Assembly: GCA_905212215.1 (NCBI GenBank)
Contig: CAJMDR010000081.1
Location: 1-7,840, forward strand
DNA from: an uncultured Porphyromonadaceae bacterium
GTDB taxonomy: Bacteria; Bacteroidota; Bacteroidia; Bacteroidales; Muribaculaceae
Direction of reading: 5' to 3'
DNA: 7,840 bases
Under the pieces are notes generated by a model. The model saw only the letters and a list, made by a program, of their open reading frames with translations, ran no database searches and was not told the DNA's origin. Within the stretch, counting starts at the first letter, position 1, and every line of letters begins with the position of its first letter. Positions 1 to 6,737 of the stretch are shown piece after piece. Position numbers and translations under genes: made by a program.

Positions 1-1613
1 TCGGCCACTTCCATTGAGTCACGTTTCATGGCGACGGCTATCTCGGCATTCGTGGGCGTATAGTCGGGAGCCCATTTGGATACCTCGGAAGGCTTTCGGT
101 TCTCTATCTGCCAGTTAAAGGGATAGAAGTCCGATTTAGCGTTCTTCCAGTTAGGACGACGCAGTGCATATACAACGAGGGGAAGGAAGAAGAAGAAGAG
201 TACTCCTACGATGAGGATCGTAACGTATACAGTTGGGCTTCCGGTGTTGATCTGCGAAGGTGGGAAGAAACTCAGCACGGATGCGAATACTACGCCGACG
301 ATGCCGACGATGCCGATGAGCCATTCCATAAACCGTCCGCCGGGAATGCGGAAACCACGGTGAGCGTTGGGTTCCGTGCGACGTAGACGTAGGAATGCCA
401 TGTAGATCATCACACATAGGATAAGATAGAGCACGGTCGACATCTGCGACAAGAGTTGATAGGCCGACTCTACGCTGGGGAGCACCACAAGCGCGAATGA
501 AAGAAGCGTGACGAATATTCCCTGTACCCAAAGTATAGAGGTGCTGATTCCGTGACGGTTCTTCTTCTGGAGAGCCGGGGGCAGGAAGCCGCTCTCGCCG
601 ACGGCCACAAGACCGGTTGATGGGCCTGTGACGATTACGCTCACTTGACCGATAACTCCATAAGCAACCAATAAGGCAATGATATTGCCGAGCCACGGCA
701 TATGTATAGCCTCGAAGAGCTTATGGTATGTTGTAAGCAGGGTGGCTAAAAGGTTGATGTCCTTTACGGGTGTCACGAGTCCGATTGCCAATGTGCCCAG
801 AATGAATATGACAAGGATGACAATGGCTGCGAAGAAGACGGCGCGGGGATAGTCGCGACCTGGATTGCGCATATTCTGAACATGAACCGCATTCATCTCC
901 ATTCCTCCGAAAAAGAGGAATATTGAGGCAGCGAACACTATCGTCGATATTTTGGTAAAGTCCGGGAAGAAACTGATATCGGTAACCAGCTCAATCTTGT
1001 CGCCGAGGAAAAGATAGATGATGCCTAGGATAATCAGAATTGCACCCGGAATGATCGTACCGAAGAGACCGCCCGTCTGGCTGATGAAATTAGCTTTGCT
1101 CATTCCCCTGAATGAGTTGAACGTGGCAAACCAATATACACCGAGCACAATGAGGATTGTATAGAGTTTGTTTGACGACAGAGTTGCGTCGAATGTTTCG
1201 GGCCAGAATACATATGCCAGGGATACGGCTCCGAACATGAGGACTGCCGGGAACCAGATTACGAGGCACTGCCATTCGAGATACATTGCTGTCCAGCCCC
1301 AGCGGGTGCCGAAGGCCTCGGCGACCCAACGATAAAGGCCGCCTGAGTGGGTGTAGGTCGATGCCAGCTCGGCGCAGACGAGCGAGAAGGGAATGAGGAA
1401 AACAATGGCGGCGAGCACATACCAGAAAATCGACTGTATACCGAATTCAGCCTGTGATGCGAGGCCACGTAGACTTAACACAGTGGTGACAATCATTATG
1501 GTCATCCCCATTGTAGTGATGGCGGCAACTTTGCCCTTTGAAGGAGAGGCGGGCGCGGATGGTGCCGACGATGCCGGATTGGGTGTAGCCGGCCGGGGTG
1601 TTTGTGTAGTCAT
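1..1613 (-). CDS. GadC-like amino acid antiporter (APC family), 3' end cut by window edge
   Basis: This is an inner-membrane amino-acid/amine exchanger related to the glutamate:GABA antiporter GadC. The frame is open from the ATG at 1613 to the window edge, giving 537 residues with no stop. Hydrophobic segments spread over residues 30-485 fit about twelve membrane helices. GadC-like landmarks are FFPDFTKIS (215-223), NMRNPGRDYP (247-256), GPSTGLVAVGESGFLP (330-345), FRIPGGRFM (421-429) and SFFPPSQI (448-455). The first 27 residues are rich in Pro, Ala and Ser. After the last helix (about 485) at least 50 hydrophilic residues follow; E. coli GadC has a C-terminal plug in that place, but I see no clear sequence match to it. 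The gene lies 95 bases downstream of the pyruvoyl decarboxylase gene on the same strand, so it probably exchanges that enzyme's substrate for its product. The family is clear; the substrate cannot be read from sequence. Confidence 0.9.
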   Translation of the reverse strand, partial: MTTQTPRPATPNPASSAPSAPASPSKGKVAAITTMGMTIMIVTTVLSLRGLASQAEFGIQSIFWYVLAAIVFLIPFSLVCAELASTYTHSGGLYRWVAEAFGTRWGWTAMYLEWQCLVIWFPAVLMFGAVSLAYVFWPETFDATLSSNKLYTILIVLGVYWFATFNSFRGMSKANFISQTGGLFGTIIPGAILIILGIIYLFLGDKIELVTDISFFPDFTKISTIVFAASIFLFFGGMEMNAVHVQNMRNPGRDYPRAVFFAAIVILVIFILGTLAIGLVTPVKDINLLATLLTTYHKLFEAIHMPWLGNIIALLVAYGVIGQVSVIVTGPSTGLVAVGESGFLPPALQKKNRHGISTSILWVQGIFVTLLSFALVVLPSVESAYQLLSQMSTVLYLILCVMIYMAFLRLRRTEPNAHRGFRIPGGRFMEWLIGIVGIVGVVFASVLSFFPPSQINTGSPTVYVTILIVGVLFFFFLPLVVYALRRPNWKNAKSDFYPFNWQIENRKPSEVSKWAPDYTPTNAEIAVAMKRDSMEVA

Positions 1614-1642
1614 AATGTCGGAAATTATGTGTGTACAAAAGA

Positions 1643-1683
1643 AAGGGGCCGGACCGACCCGGCTGGGTGGAGTCCGTCCCCTT
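1643..1683 (-). terminator. Terminator-like hairpin between decarboxylase and antiporter genes
   Basis: A GC-rich stem of about 12 base pairs with one mismatch is formed by 1643-1654 and 1672-1683. The 17-base loop can form its own 4-bp hairpin (1657-1660 with 1665-1668). Read on the minus strand, TTTCTTTTGT follows directly (1644-1635), as in an intrinsic terminator. It lies after the decarboxylase stop (1709) and before the antiporter ATG (1613). It may end most transcripts after the decarboxylase and let a fraction read through, which would set a ratio between enzyme and transporter. No consensus promoter for the antiporter is seen in the gap. Confidence 0.65.
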
Positions 1684-1708
1684 GTATGCTTGATTCTATA
1701 AGTGTATG

Positions 1709-2854
1709 TCAGAGCTCAACGACAGGGTACACTTCTCCAATCTTAGTGCCAACTTTGTAGTGGGTGTCCTTGTGGGCGGAGATCGATACGTTCATGTTCG
1801 CGCTGAAGAGGTAGACGATGTCGGAACCTCCAAACTGGAAGTAGCTGATTTCATCACCTTTCTTCAGGGCTTTGCCCACTTGAGCGGTGACAACCACGGA
1901 GGAAACCTGCGGCATTGCTATAGGCAGGATTGCAACATAGCCGTACTTGGTCTCAAGGACAATCAGACCACGGGTCTGCATGAATTCATAACCGGCCTGG
2001 TCGGGAGCGGTAGCTCTCCAAGCCTCCACCTCGTGTGTGGCGGGATTTTCTTTGGAAGGAACGGCAATCAGGTCCACATAGCAGGCTCCCTGAATGACAC
2101 GAGCCTCGCGAACGATTCCGGACAGGGGTGCGTGCTGACGATGATAGTCGGTCCAACTCAGGAAGCTGTGGCACCACATGCCTCCTTTAAACTTGTCGGC
2201 ATAGGGGCTGCCCTGAAGAAGTTCCTCGATCTTCCAGTCGAGGCCCTTGATACGCACGTGGGTGTCAGGACGTATCTCCCATTGGCCACCGAACTGGGCA
2301 TCGGCAGGATGAACGATGATCTTTTCGTCATCGATGGCGGCGATGGGACGCCAACCGGGTTTGACGTGGCGCGCGAACATCTGGTTGAAAGTCTTCCAAC
2401 CACCACGCGGCTCCTCATATTCGTCCATGTTGTAGACCGCGCTGTCGTAGAAGGATTTCACGCTGTCGGCAGTGATTGATTCGGGGCTGTCAAGCCAGTT
2501 GCCGATGCCGTAACAGTAGTCGACCATCCATTTCGACAATGGTGTGAGCGGTGGCATCTGGTCGGCCGGAGCACATGGGGTCTGAAGTGATTTCAGCGGC
2601 TCTTGGTCCAGAACGAAGAAGGAACGGAAGAGATGCTGGTATACATGAGTTCCCTCACGGTTTTCAGCCGGCACCCAATGCATATATGCTTCTAGCCAGT
2701 CGAGATATTTCTCCACGCTATCGATGTCGGAAAGACCGGGGATGTTGTACGATTTGACCTTTGCGAAGGCCTGGGCGAACTTGTCTTCCCAGTTGTTTTC
2801 CTTGATAAGGTCGGCGAGTTCCTGTACTACAGGAGAATACTTTGTGTTTGCCAT
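1709..2854 (-). CDS. Phosphatidylserine decarboxylase-like pyruvoyl-dependent decarboxylase
   Basis: The 381-residue protein belongs to the PSD family, whose members cut themselves at a Ser to make a pyruvoyl cofactor. Residues about 8-130 match the PSD-associated domain (WLEAYMHW 53-60, FFVLDQEPL 79-87, LSKWMVDY 106-113). The catalytic part follows: FNQMFARHVKPGWRP (156-170), HPADA with Asp185, DYHRQHAPLSG with His238 and His241 (236-246), and the cleavage motif FGGSDIVYLF (341-350) with Ser344. Cleavage would leave a 38-residue alpha chain. Asp185, His241 and Ser344 correspond to the Asp-His-Ser triad of E. coli PSD. There is no signal peptide or membrane segment, so it should be a cytosolic enzyme acting on a small molecule. 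The same domain layout occurs in the fungal tryptophan decarboxylase PsiD. Next to a GadC-like antiporter, an amino-acid substrate is more likely than phosphatidylserine; which amino acid is unknown. The ATG at 2854 starts the conserved domain and has an A/T-rich leader without a Shine-Dalgarno site. Confidence 0.9.
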   Translation of the reverse strand: MANTKYSPVVQELADLIKENNWEDKFAQAFAKVKSYNIPGLSDIDSVEKYLDWLEAYMHWVPAENREGTHVYQHLFRSFFVLDQEPLKSLQTPCAPADQMPPLTPLSKWMVDYCYGIGNWLDSPESITADSVKSFYDSAVYNMDEYEEPRGGWKTFNQMFARHVKPGWRPIAAIDDEKIIVHPADAQFGGQWEIRPDTHVRIKGLDWKIEELLQGSPYADKFKGGMWCHSFLSWTDYHRQHAPLSGIVREARVIQGACYVDLIAVPSKENPATHEVEAWRATAPDQAGYEFMQTRGLIVLETKYGYVAILPIAMPQVSSVVVTAQVGKALKKGDEISYFQFGGSDIVYLFSANMNVSISAHKDTHYKVGTKIGEVYPVVEL

Positions 2855-3125
2855 AATGAATAATTTTGATTAAGCGTGGATACATTAAGGATATGTACTG
2901 GCGCTTTGTTTTACGTTTTGCATTTAAAACACGGACAGAGACAGCTTTGTTCAGTCTGAACGATTTTTTTCTGTTCAACAAACGTTTGCTCACCATTGTT
3001 ATATGTCTATATTGTTCTGCCATTATGAGACGACAGAAAGTATGGTGGAGGTTTTCATAACCGAGGCATATTTGACCGGAGCGTCCAATATATTTCAAAG
3101 ACAAAATATAAAAACTACTTTAAAC
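2855..3125. promoter_or_regulatory. Divergent intergenic region with three inverted repeats
   Basis: This 271-base gap separates the decarboxylase (minus) from the porin (plus). It holds TGTTTTA/TAAAACA (2907-2913 and 2925-2931), the perfect repeat GTTCAG-T-CTGAAC (2949-2961), another half-site GTTCA (2973-2977) and the 10-base palindrome CAAACGTTTG (2979-2988). These are candidate operators for a shared regulator. No clear TAnnTTTG box was found for the decarboxylase. Open frames here on either strand resemble no protein known to me. Confidence 0.4.
2985..3015 (+). promoter_or_regulatory. Possible porin promoter
   Basis: TTTG (2985-2988), a 19-base spacer and TATATTGT (3008-3015) match the Bacteroidetes pattern TTTG-N19-21-TAnnTTTG at the -33 box and at six of eight positions of the -7 box. 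The -33 TTTG is part of the palindrome CAAACGTTTG, so a protein bound there could block it. Transcription would start near 3022, leaving a leader of about 100 bases. This is a weak call made on pattern only. Confidence 0.3.
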
Positions 3126-4415
3126 ATGAAAAGAGTTACTATTCTTTCATTGGCATTAGCCTCGGTCGCGCTTACCGCAGTAGCCCAGTCGCATCCGGCC
3201 CGAAATGATGAAAAGGTGGCTTCCTCCCTGTTTGTCCAGGGTGACACTCTCGGCATGCACGAGGCGCTGCGCCAGAACATGCCGCAAGCCTACAATGTTC
3301 CCGGGCTGCCTCGATTCGCCATTTTCGGCAAAGAGGGAAAATTCTATCTCGGAATCGGCGGTCAGGTAAAGGCTACAGCAGGCTACGACCTCGGAGACGT
3401 TATCACTGACCCTAACTGCTTCACGACCTCCGCTCTGCCAATGAATGGAGCGCCAGGCAACAGTGGAAAGTTCCAGATCAGCGCCCAGCAGTCGAGCCTA
3501 TTTGTCAATATGGTTGCCTTACCAGGTACCGCTAACCAGATAGGAGCCTATATCTCTGTGAATTTCATGGGTGATAATTATGCGCCATCTATAGTCCAGG
3601 CGTATCTTAAATATCGCGGTATAACGGCCGGATATGCATTCTCGCTATTCAGCGACATGGCAGCAGCTCCTCCTACAATTGACTATGAGGGCCCGAATGC
3701 TTTCACTGCATTGCCTCACACTGTTCTGTATTATGAGAAACCATTCGGCAGTAAGAAGGAATGGAAAGCAGGCGTTGGAGTGGAGCAACCCGCCAACTCG
3801 TTTACACTCACTCCAGAAGTCATTACTGTCAATCAACGTGTGCCTGACATTCCCGCCTATCTCCAGTATTCATGGAATAGTGGTAAAGGGTGGCTGCGAT
3901 TTTCAGCAATGTTGAGGAATCTCTATTACCGCGACTTGATTACAGCCCACAACATCGATAAGATAGGATGGGGTATAAAGGCAAGTGGCTCTACACCTAT
4001 AGTCGGTAACCTCACGGCTTATTATCAAGCTGTATACGGAAAGGGAATTTCGAGTTATATTCAAGACCTTAACGGGATGGGAATGGATCTGATGCCCTCG
4101 GCATCAGACTCCGGGAAACTTAACCCGATCAAGGCCTGGGGTGCATACGGCGGACTGCAGTATAACTTCTCCAAGTCGGTGTTCTGCTCTGCCACCTACA
4201 GTCATGTGCGCACATATGTACCCCGCTATGCCGGAACAGAGAATCCGTGGGGAGGGCAATACAGATATGCCCAGTATGTCGTGTCCAATGTATTCTGGAA
4301 TATCAACAGCCTGATACAGACTGGAGTGGAATACTTATACGGTAGACGCGTAAACTATAACGGCGAACAGTCGCACGATAACCGCATCCAGGCTATGATA
4401 TCTCTCAATTTCTAA
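3126..4415 (+). CDS. DcaP-like outer membrane porin
   Basis: The 429-residue precursor has a classic signal peptide (MKR, a hydrophobic core, then AVA|Q, cleavage after about residue 20). The frame is open further upstream, but the ATG at 3126 places the signal peptide at the very start. The mature part shows alternating polar and hydrophobic stretches rich in Tyr, Trp and Gly, and it ends in a strand closing with Phe (AMISLNF), which is typical of outer-membrane beta-barrels. The early segment FAIFGKEGKFYLGIGGQVKA resembles the start of DcaP-like porins, which form trimeric channels; the Acinetobacter DcaP takes up dicarboxylates. It is divergent from the decarboxylase and antiporter genes, so it may let their substrate through the outer membrane. 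That link is inference. The barrel call is firm and the DcaP assignment is likely. Confidence 0.75.
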   Translation: MKRVTILSLALASVALTAVAQSHPARNDEKVASSLFVQGDTLGMHEALRQNMPQAYNVPGLPRFAIFGKEGKFYLGIGGQVKATAGYDLGDVITDPNCFTTSALPMNGAPGNSGKFQISAQQSSLFVNMVALPGTANQIGAYISVNFMGDNYAPSIVQAYLKYRGITAGYAFSLFSDMAAAPPTIDYEGPNAFTALPHTVLYYEKPFGSKKEWKAGVGVEQPANSFTLTPEVITVNQRVPDIPAYLQYSWNSGKGWLRFSAMLRNLYYRDLITAHNIDKIGWGIKASGSTPIVGNLTAYYQAVYGKGISSYIQDLNGMGMDLMPSASDSGKLNPIKAWGAYGGLQYNFSKSVFCSATYSHVRTYVPRYAGTENPWGGQYRYAQYVVSNVFWNINSLIQTGVEYLYGRRVNYNGEQSHDNRIQAMISLNF

Positions 4416-5040
4416 TGCAAAGCTATCATAAAGCCGCAATCACATCTTCTATTTGTTTATTACAGATGTCAAGTGCATGGTTGGCAGTTTCGTTCGCCTC
4501 CTGAGAAATAGTAATTTAACTCTGAAGCGAATGGTTGGCCATGCCGGTAAAGTAGTTTAGCTTCTTTATATAGAAACGCTGTGTTTATCTTTGCAAACAG
4601 TACAGACCTCAGGGAAGCGTAATTACCGCAGATTCAAATTCTGTCTCTTTTGAGAGAAAACGATGCTTCCTTGCCGTTTTGCAGCAGGCGTCAGTTCAAA
4701 GTGTATGGAGGATAGGCCATTGTCTCTGCTCTTTGATAATGTCCCCAGGTTACATGGTATCACGTTCAAAATTATGGTTTAAATAGGGTTGATGAAGACT
4801 TGTACAATACGGTCTTGGACTTTTCTGATTCTTAGATGACTCGCTGTTTCAGTTTGGAGATTTCTTTTGGTTTGCCTTCCCTACAACTGCTGACCCGGTA
4901 TAGTCAACTAAAGCAGTGTTCTGAAAAAGCTGAAAGTTTGTAACCGCGACATCTTCAAGTCTTATACCGCACATTGCTGCTATTTGATATAACTGCATTT
5001 AGCCAGGTTGGCGACGTCCTATTTTTTTCTGAGTCGAAAG
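4416..5040. other. Gene-poor interval without convincing genes
   Basis: About 600 bases between the porin stop and the tRNA terminator hold no recognisable protein. The longest candidates are a plus-strand frame at 4663-4782 (39 codons) and a minus-strand frame at 4849-4998 (49 codons); neither resembles a family I know. The interval carries one good promoter-like box (4586-4593). It lies on the 3' side of tRNA-Ser, a common place for integrated elements, but no copy of the tRNA 3' end and no terminal repeats were seen. It may be decayed sequence, a small-RNA locus or both. Confidence 0.5.
4586..4593 (+). promoter_or_regulatory. Orphan Bacteroidetes-type -7 box
   Basis: TATCTTTG matches TAnnTTTG exactly and is followed by CAAACAG, as is common at Bacteroidetes starts. 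The -33 region is weak; the best candidate is TTTA at 4565-4568, 17 bases upstream, which is short spacing. No intact gene lies downstream on the plus strand, so the box serves a small RNA, a lost gene, or nothing. Confidence 0.35.
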
Positions 5041-5051
5041 GATAAGACACC

Positions 5052-5086
5052 AAAAAACCGCAGAACTATTTGATAGTCTGCGGTTT
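5052..5086 (-). terminator. Intrinsic terminator of tRNA-Ser
   Basis: On the minus strand AAACCGCAGACTAT pairs with ATAGTTCTGCGGTTT around a 3-base loop, with one bulged T. The stem runs straight into six T (5057-5052). It starts 35 bases after the tRNA 3' end and is the strongest terminator in the window. Confidence 0.85.
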
Positions 5087-5121
5087 GTCGCTTTCGGGCT
5101 GATTTTCGTCCGATTAGGTTG

Positions 5122-5208
5122 CGGAAAGACAGGGATTCGAACCCTGGGTACCCGAAAGGGTACAACGGTTTTCGAGACCGTCCCGTTCGACCACTCCGGC
5201 ATCTTTCC
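5122..5208 (-). tRNA. tRNA-Ser (anticodon CGA)
   Basis: The 87-base gene folds as a type II tRNA. The acceptor stem is GGAAAGA (5208-5202) with TCTTTCC (5129-5123), and the discriminator base is G (5122). The anticodon stem ACGGT/ACCGT encloses the loop CTCGAAA, giving CGA, which reads the Ser codon UCG. A long variable arm (TACCC/GGGTA) and the T arm with GGTTCGAATCC complete it. The discriminator G and the long variable arm are serine identity features. CCA is not encoded (CAA follows the discriminator), so it must be added by CCA nucleotidyltransferase. Confidence 0.95.
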
Positions 5209-5286
5209 TTAGGGTCGGGAAACTTGAGGATATTATCGTAAGATTTGACAATCCTATCAAACGTTATCTCCTCTCGTTTTCGGATG

Positions 5287-5318
5287 CAAAGTTAGGCATT
5301 ATTTTTTACATGGCCAAA
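5287..5318 (-). promoter_or_regulatory. Consensus promoter for tRNA-Ser
   Basis: On the minus strand TTTG (5318-5315), a 20-base spacer and TAACTTTG (5294-5287) match the Bacteroidetes sigma-70-type consensus exactly in both boxes and in spacing. Transcription should start near 5280, about 70 bases before the tRNA 5' end, leaving a leader to be removed by RNase P. Confidence 0.75.
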
Positions 5319-5365
5319 TGTTTTTCAACTTGCCGCAAGATTTCGGCATAAGTGCGTATGGGTAT

Positions 5366-5968
5366 TTATTCAAGTTCTCCTTTTCCTTCTCTGATGATCT
5401 CCGGTTCTGAGCCTGTGCAGTCGACTATTGTCGAAGGTTCGGTGCCTCCCTTCCCGTTGTCTATCATGAAATCCACAAGATTCTCGGCTTCTTCGGCTAT
5501 AAGGTCGGGGTTGATCACGTAATCATCGCTGTCAAATTCTACAGAAGTGGTTAGGATAGGACATTCCATTGCTTCTGCTATCTGGCGGTCAAGACGTAGC
5601 GATGGTATTCGTATCCCCACAACCTTACGCCCTTTGAATGCTCTCGGCAATGTCGAGGCTGTACGGAAAAGGAAAGTGAAAGGTCCGGGTGTGTTCTGTT
5701 TTAGCAGATTGAAGTATTTATTGTCCCAACGTGCATATTGAGCTGCCTGAGAAATATCGCTGCAAACAATGGAAAGGTTAGTCTTTGCGGGATTGATATT
5801 TTTCAGCCGGCACAATCTTTCAATGGCTTTCACGTCAAGGGCTGAGCATGCAACTCCATATAATGTGTCGGTAGGCCACACCATCAATGCTCCACGTTGC
5901 AGTTCCTCCACCACTCCGCGTAACTGTTTTTCGTCAAGCTCGTCGCTCCAGGTCTTGTAAATCCTCAT
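5366..5968 (-). CDS. YciO-like protein of the Sua5/YrdC/TsaC family
   Basis: The 200-residue protein has the single YrdC fold that binds nucleotide and RNA. Visible motifs are PTDTLYGVACSA (32-43), LKNINPAKTNLSIVCSD (55-71), TPGPFTFLF (93-101), KVVGIRIPS (115-123) and PSTIVD...IIREGKG (178-197). TsaC/Sua5 enzymes make threonylcarbamoyl-AMP for the t6A modification of tRNA, using Lys and Arg in a KxRP-like motif and Ser and Asn in TSAN. Here Lys56 and Ser142 are kept, but the Arg position is Ile58 and TSAN reads TSVE (141-144). In this it resembles E. coli YciO, which it also matches in overall pattern (REG-G near the end). Automatic annotation would probably say threonylcarbamoyl-AMP synthase; YciO-like, of uncertain physiological role, is safer. 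The ATG at 5968 begins the conserved N-terminal helix. Confidence 0.85.
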   Translation of the reverse strand: MRIYKTWSDELDEKQLRGVVEELQRGALMVWPTDTLYGVACSALDVKAIERLCRLKNINPAKTNLSIVCSDISQAAQYARWDNKYFNLLKQNTPGPFTFLFRTASTLPRAFKGRKVVGIRIPSLRLDRQIAEAMECPILTTSVEFDSDDYVINPDLIAEEAENLVDFMIDNGKGGTEPSTIVDCTGSEPEIIREGKGELE

Positions 5969-5986
5969 ATCTTAGTCCTATTTTGG

Positions 5987-6019
5987 TGCGAAGATAACAA
6001 AATATTTTGTAATTTCGCA
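5987..6019. promoter_or_regulatory. Divergent promoters inside an inverted repeat
   Basis: TGCGAA (5987-5992) and TTCGCA (6014-6019) flank the perfect 14-base palindrome ACAAAATATTTTGT (5997-6010). The outer arms double as -7-like boxes: TATCTTCG on the minus strand (5996-5989) for the YciO-like gene and TAATTTCG on the plus strand (6010-6017) for mtnN. Each fits TAnnTTTG except for one base. Leaders would be about 15 and 25 bases. The -33 elements are not clear: TTTG at 5982-5985 is 24 bases from the plus box, which is too far. Confidence 0.45.
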
Positions 6020-6047
6020 GATTGATAGGAATGATAATTTTCAAAGA

Positions 6048-6737
6048 ATGAAAATCGGCATAATAGTAGCTATGGAGAAGGAATTGGAACTGTTCCTTCC
6101 TCTACTTGAGAATATGGAAGAGCGTACCGTGGAAGGACGCAAATATTTCACCGGAAATATAGGCATCCACACTGTAGCGTTGATGAAAGTGGGCATAGGA
6201 AAGGTGAATGCAGCATTAAACACATCTGTGCTGTTGCGGTCCTTTGCTCCCGACTGGATACTTAACAGTGGAGTAGCCGGAGGAGCCGACTCTTCTATGC
6301 GTGTCCTTGACCTGCTTGTGGCAGATGCCGTGGCTTATCACGATGTTTGGTGTGGACCCGGTACACAATGGGGAGCGGCTGACGGTTGCGACGTAAGAAT
6401 CGGTACTGACAGGCGCATTTGTGATATTGCACAAGAGGTGTTGGGCAATGACCCTCATTTCCGTCATGGCCTGATATGTTCGGGCGACATCTTCGTGTCA
6501 AAACAGGAAGAGGTAAAGACAATAAAAAGCCATTTCCCGGATGCCTTGGCGGTAGACATGGAGTCTGGAGCAATTGCCCAGGTATGTTCCATGAGCGGTG
6601 TTCCATTCAATGTCATAAGAGTGATAAGTGATACTCCCGGAGAGGCAGAAAACATCAGCCAATACGAGAATTTCTGGACCGATGCACCGCGCAACACCTT
6701 CAAAGCAATAACTTCAATTCTTCACAAACTTGCATGA
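6048..6737 (+). CDS. mtnN: 5'-methylthioadenosine/S-adenosylhomocysteine nucleosidase
   Basis: MtnN (Pfs) is a cytosolic enzyme that cleaves the glycosidic bond of S-adenosylhomocysteine and methylthioadenosine and releases adenine. The 229-residue length is usual for the family. The N-terminus MKIGIIVAMEKEL holds the catalytic Glu12. NSGVAGG (73-79) is the phosphorylase/nucleosidase-fold glycine segment. SGDIFV (145-150) contributes an aromatic residue at the purine site. VDMESGAIAQ (169-178) with Met171 and Glu172 binds the ribose, and VISD ends in Asp195, the catalytic acid. The leader is A/T-rich without a Shine-Dalgarno site. The stop overlaps the start of luxS (ATGA), so both are translated from one message and catalyse consecutive steps: the S-ribosylhomocysteine made here is the LuxS substrate. 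Confidence 0.95.
   Translation: MKIGIIVAMEKELELFLPLLENMEERTVEGRKYFTGNIGIHTVALMKVGIGKVNAALNTSVLLRSFAPDWILNSGVAGGADSSMRVLDLLVADAVAYHDVWCGPGTQWGAADGCDVRIGTDRRICDIAQEVLGNDPHFRHGLICSGDIFVSKQEEVKTIKSHFPDALAVDMESGAIAQVCSMSGVPFNVIRVISDTPGEAENISQYENFWTDAPRNTFKAITSILHKLA

Noticed and set aside
151..696. Minus-strand open frame of 181 codons inside the antiporter gene
   Set aside because: It is in another frame of the same strand as the antiporter; its Arg/Ser/His-rich translation is typical of a shadow frame.
1706..2479. Plus-strand open frame of 257 codons opposite the decarboxylase gene
   Set aside because: It is the antisense of a well-supported conserved gene and its translation resembles no family; it arises from codon bias of the true gene.
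3003..3125. 41-codon upstream extension of the porin frame
   Set aside because: It would put a polar stretch before a complete signal peptide; the ATG at 3126 is the sensible start.
4430..4475. ACATCT/AGATGT hairpin after the porin as its terminator
   Set aside because: Only six base pairs with a long loop and no T-tract.
4623..4880. Minus-strand frame of 86 codons with one internal stop, considered as a decayed transposase
   Set aside because: One stop in 86 codons is not rare by chance over six frames, and no transposase motif could be recognised.
4849..4998. Minus-strand 49-codon small ORF
   Set aside because: No homology recognised, no clear ribosome-binding or promoter signal; not enough to call a gene.
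4999..5202. Minus-strand 67-codon open frame
   Set aside because: It lies almost wholly over tRNA-Ser and its terminator.
4416..5208. Attachment site of an element integrated at tRNA-Ser
   Set aside because: No second copy of the tRNA 3' end and no integrase gene are present in the window.
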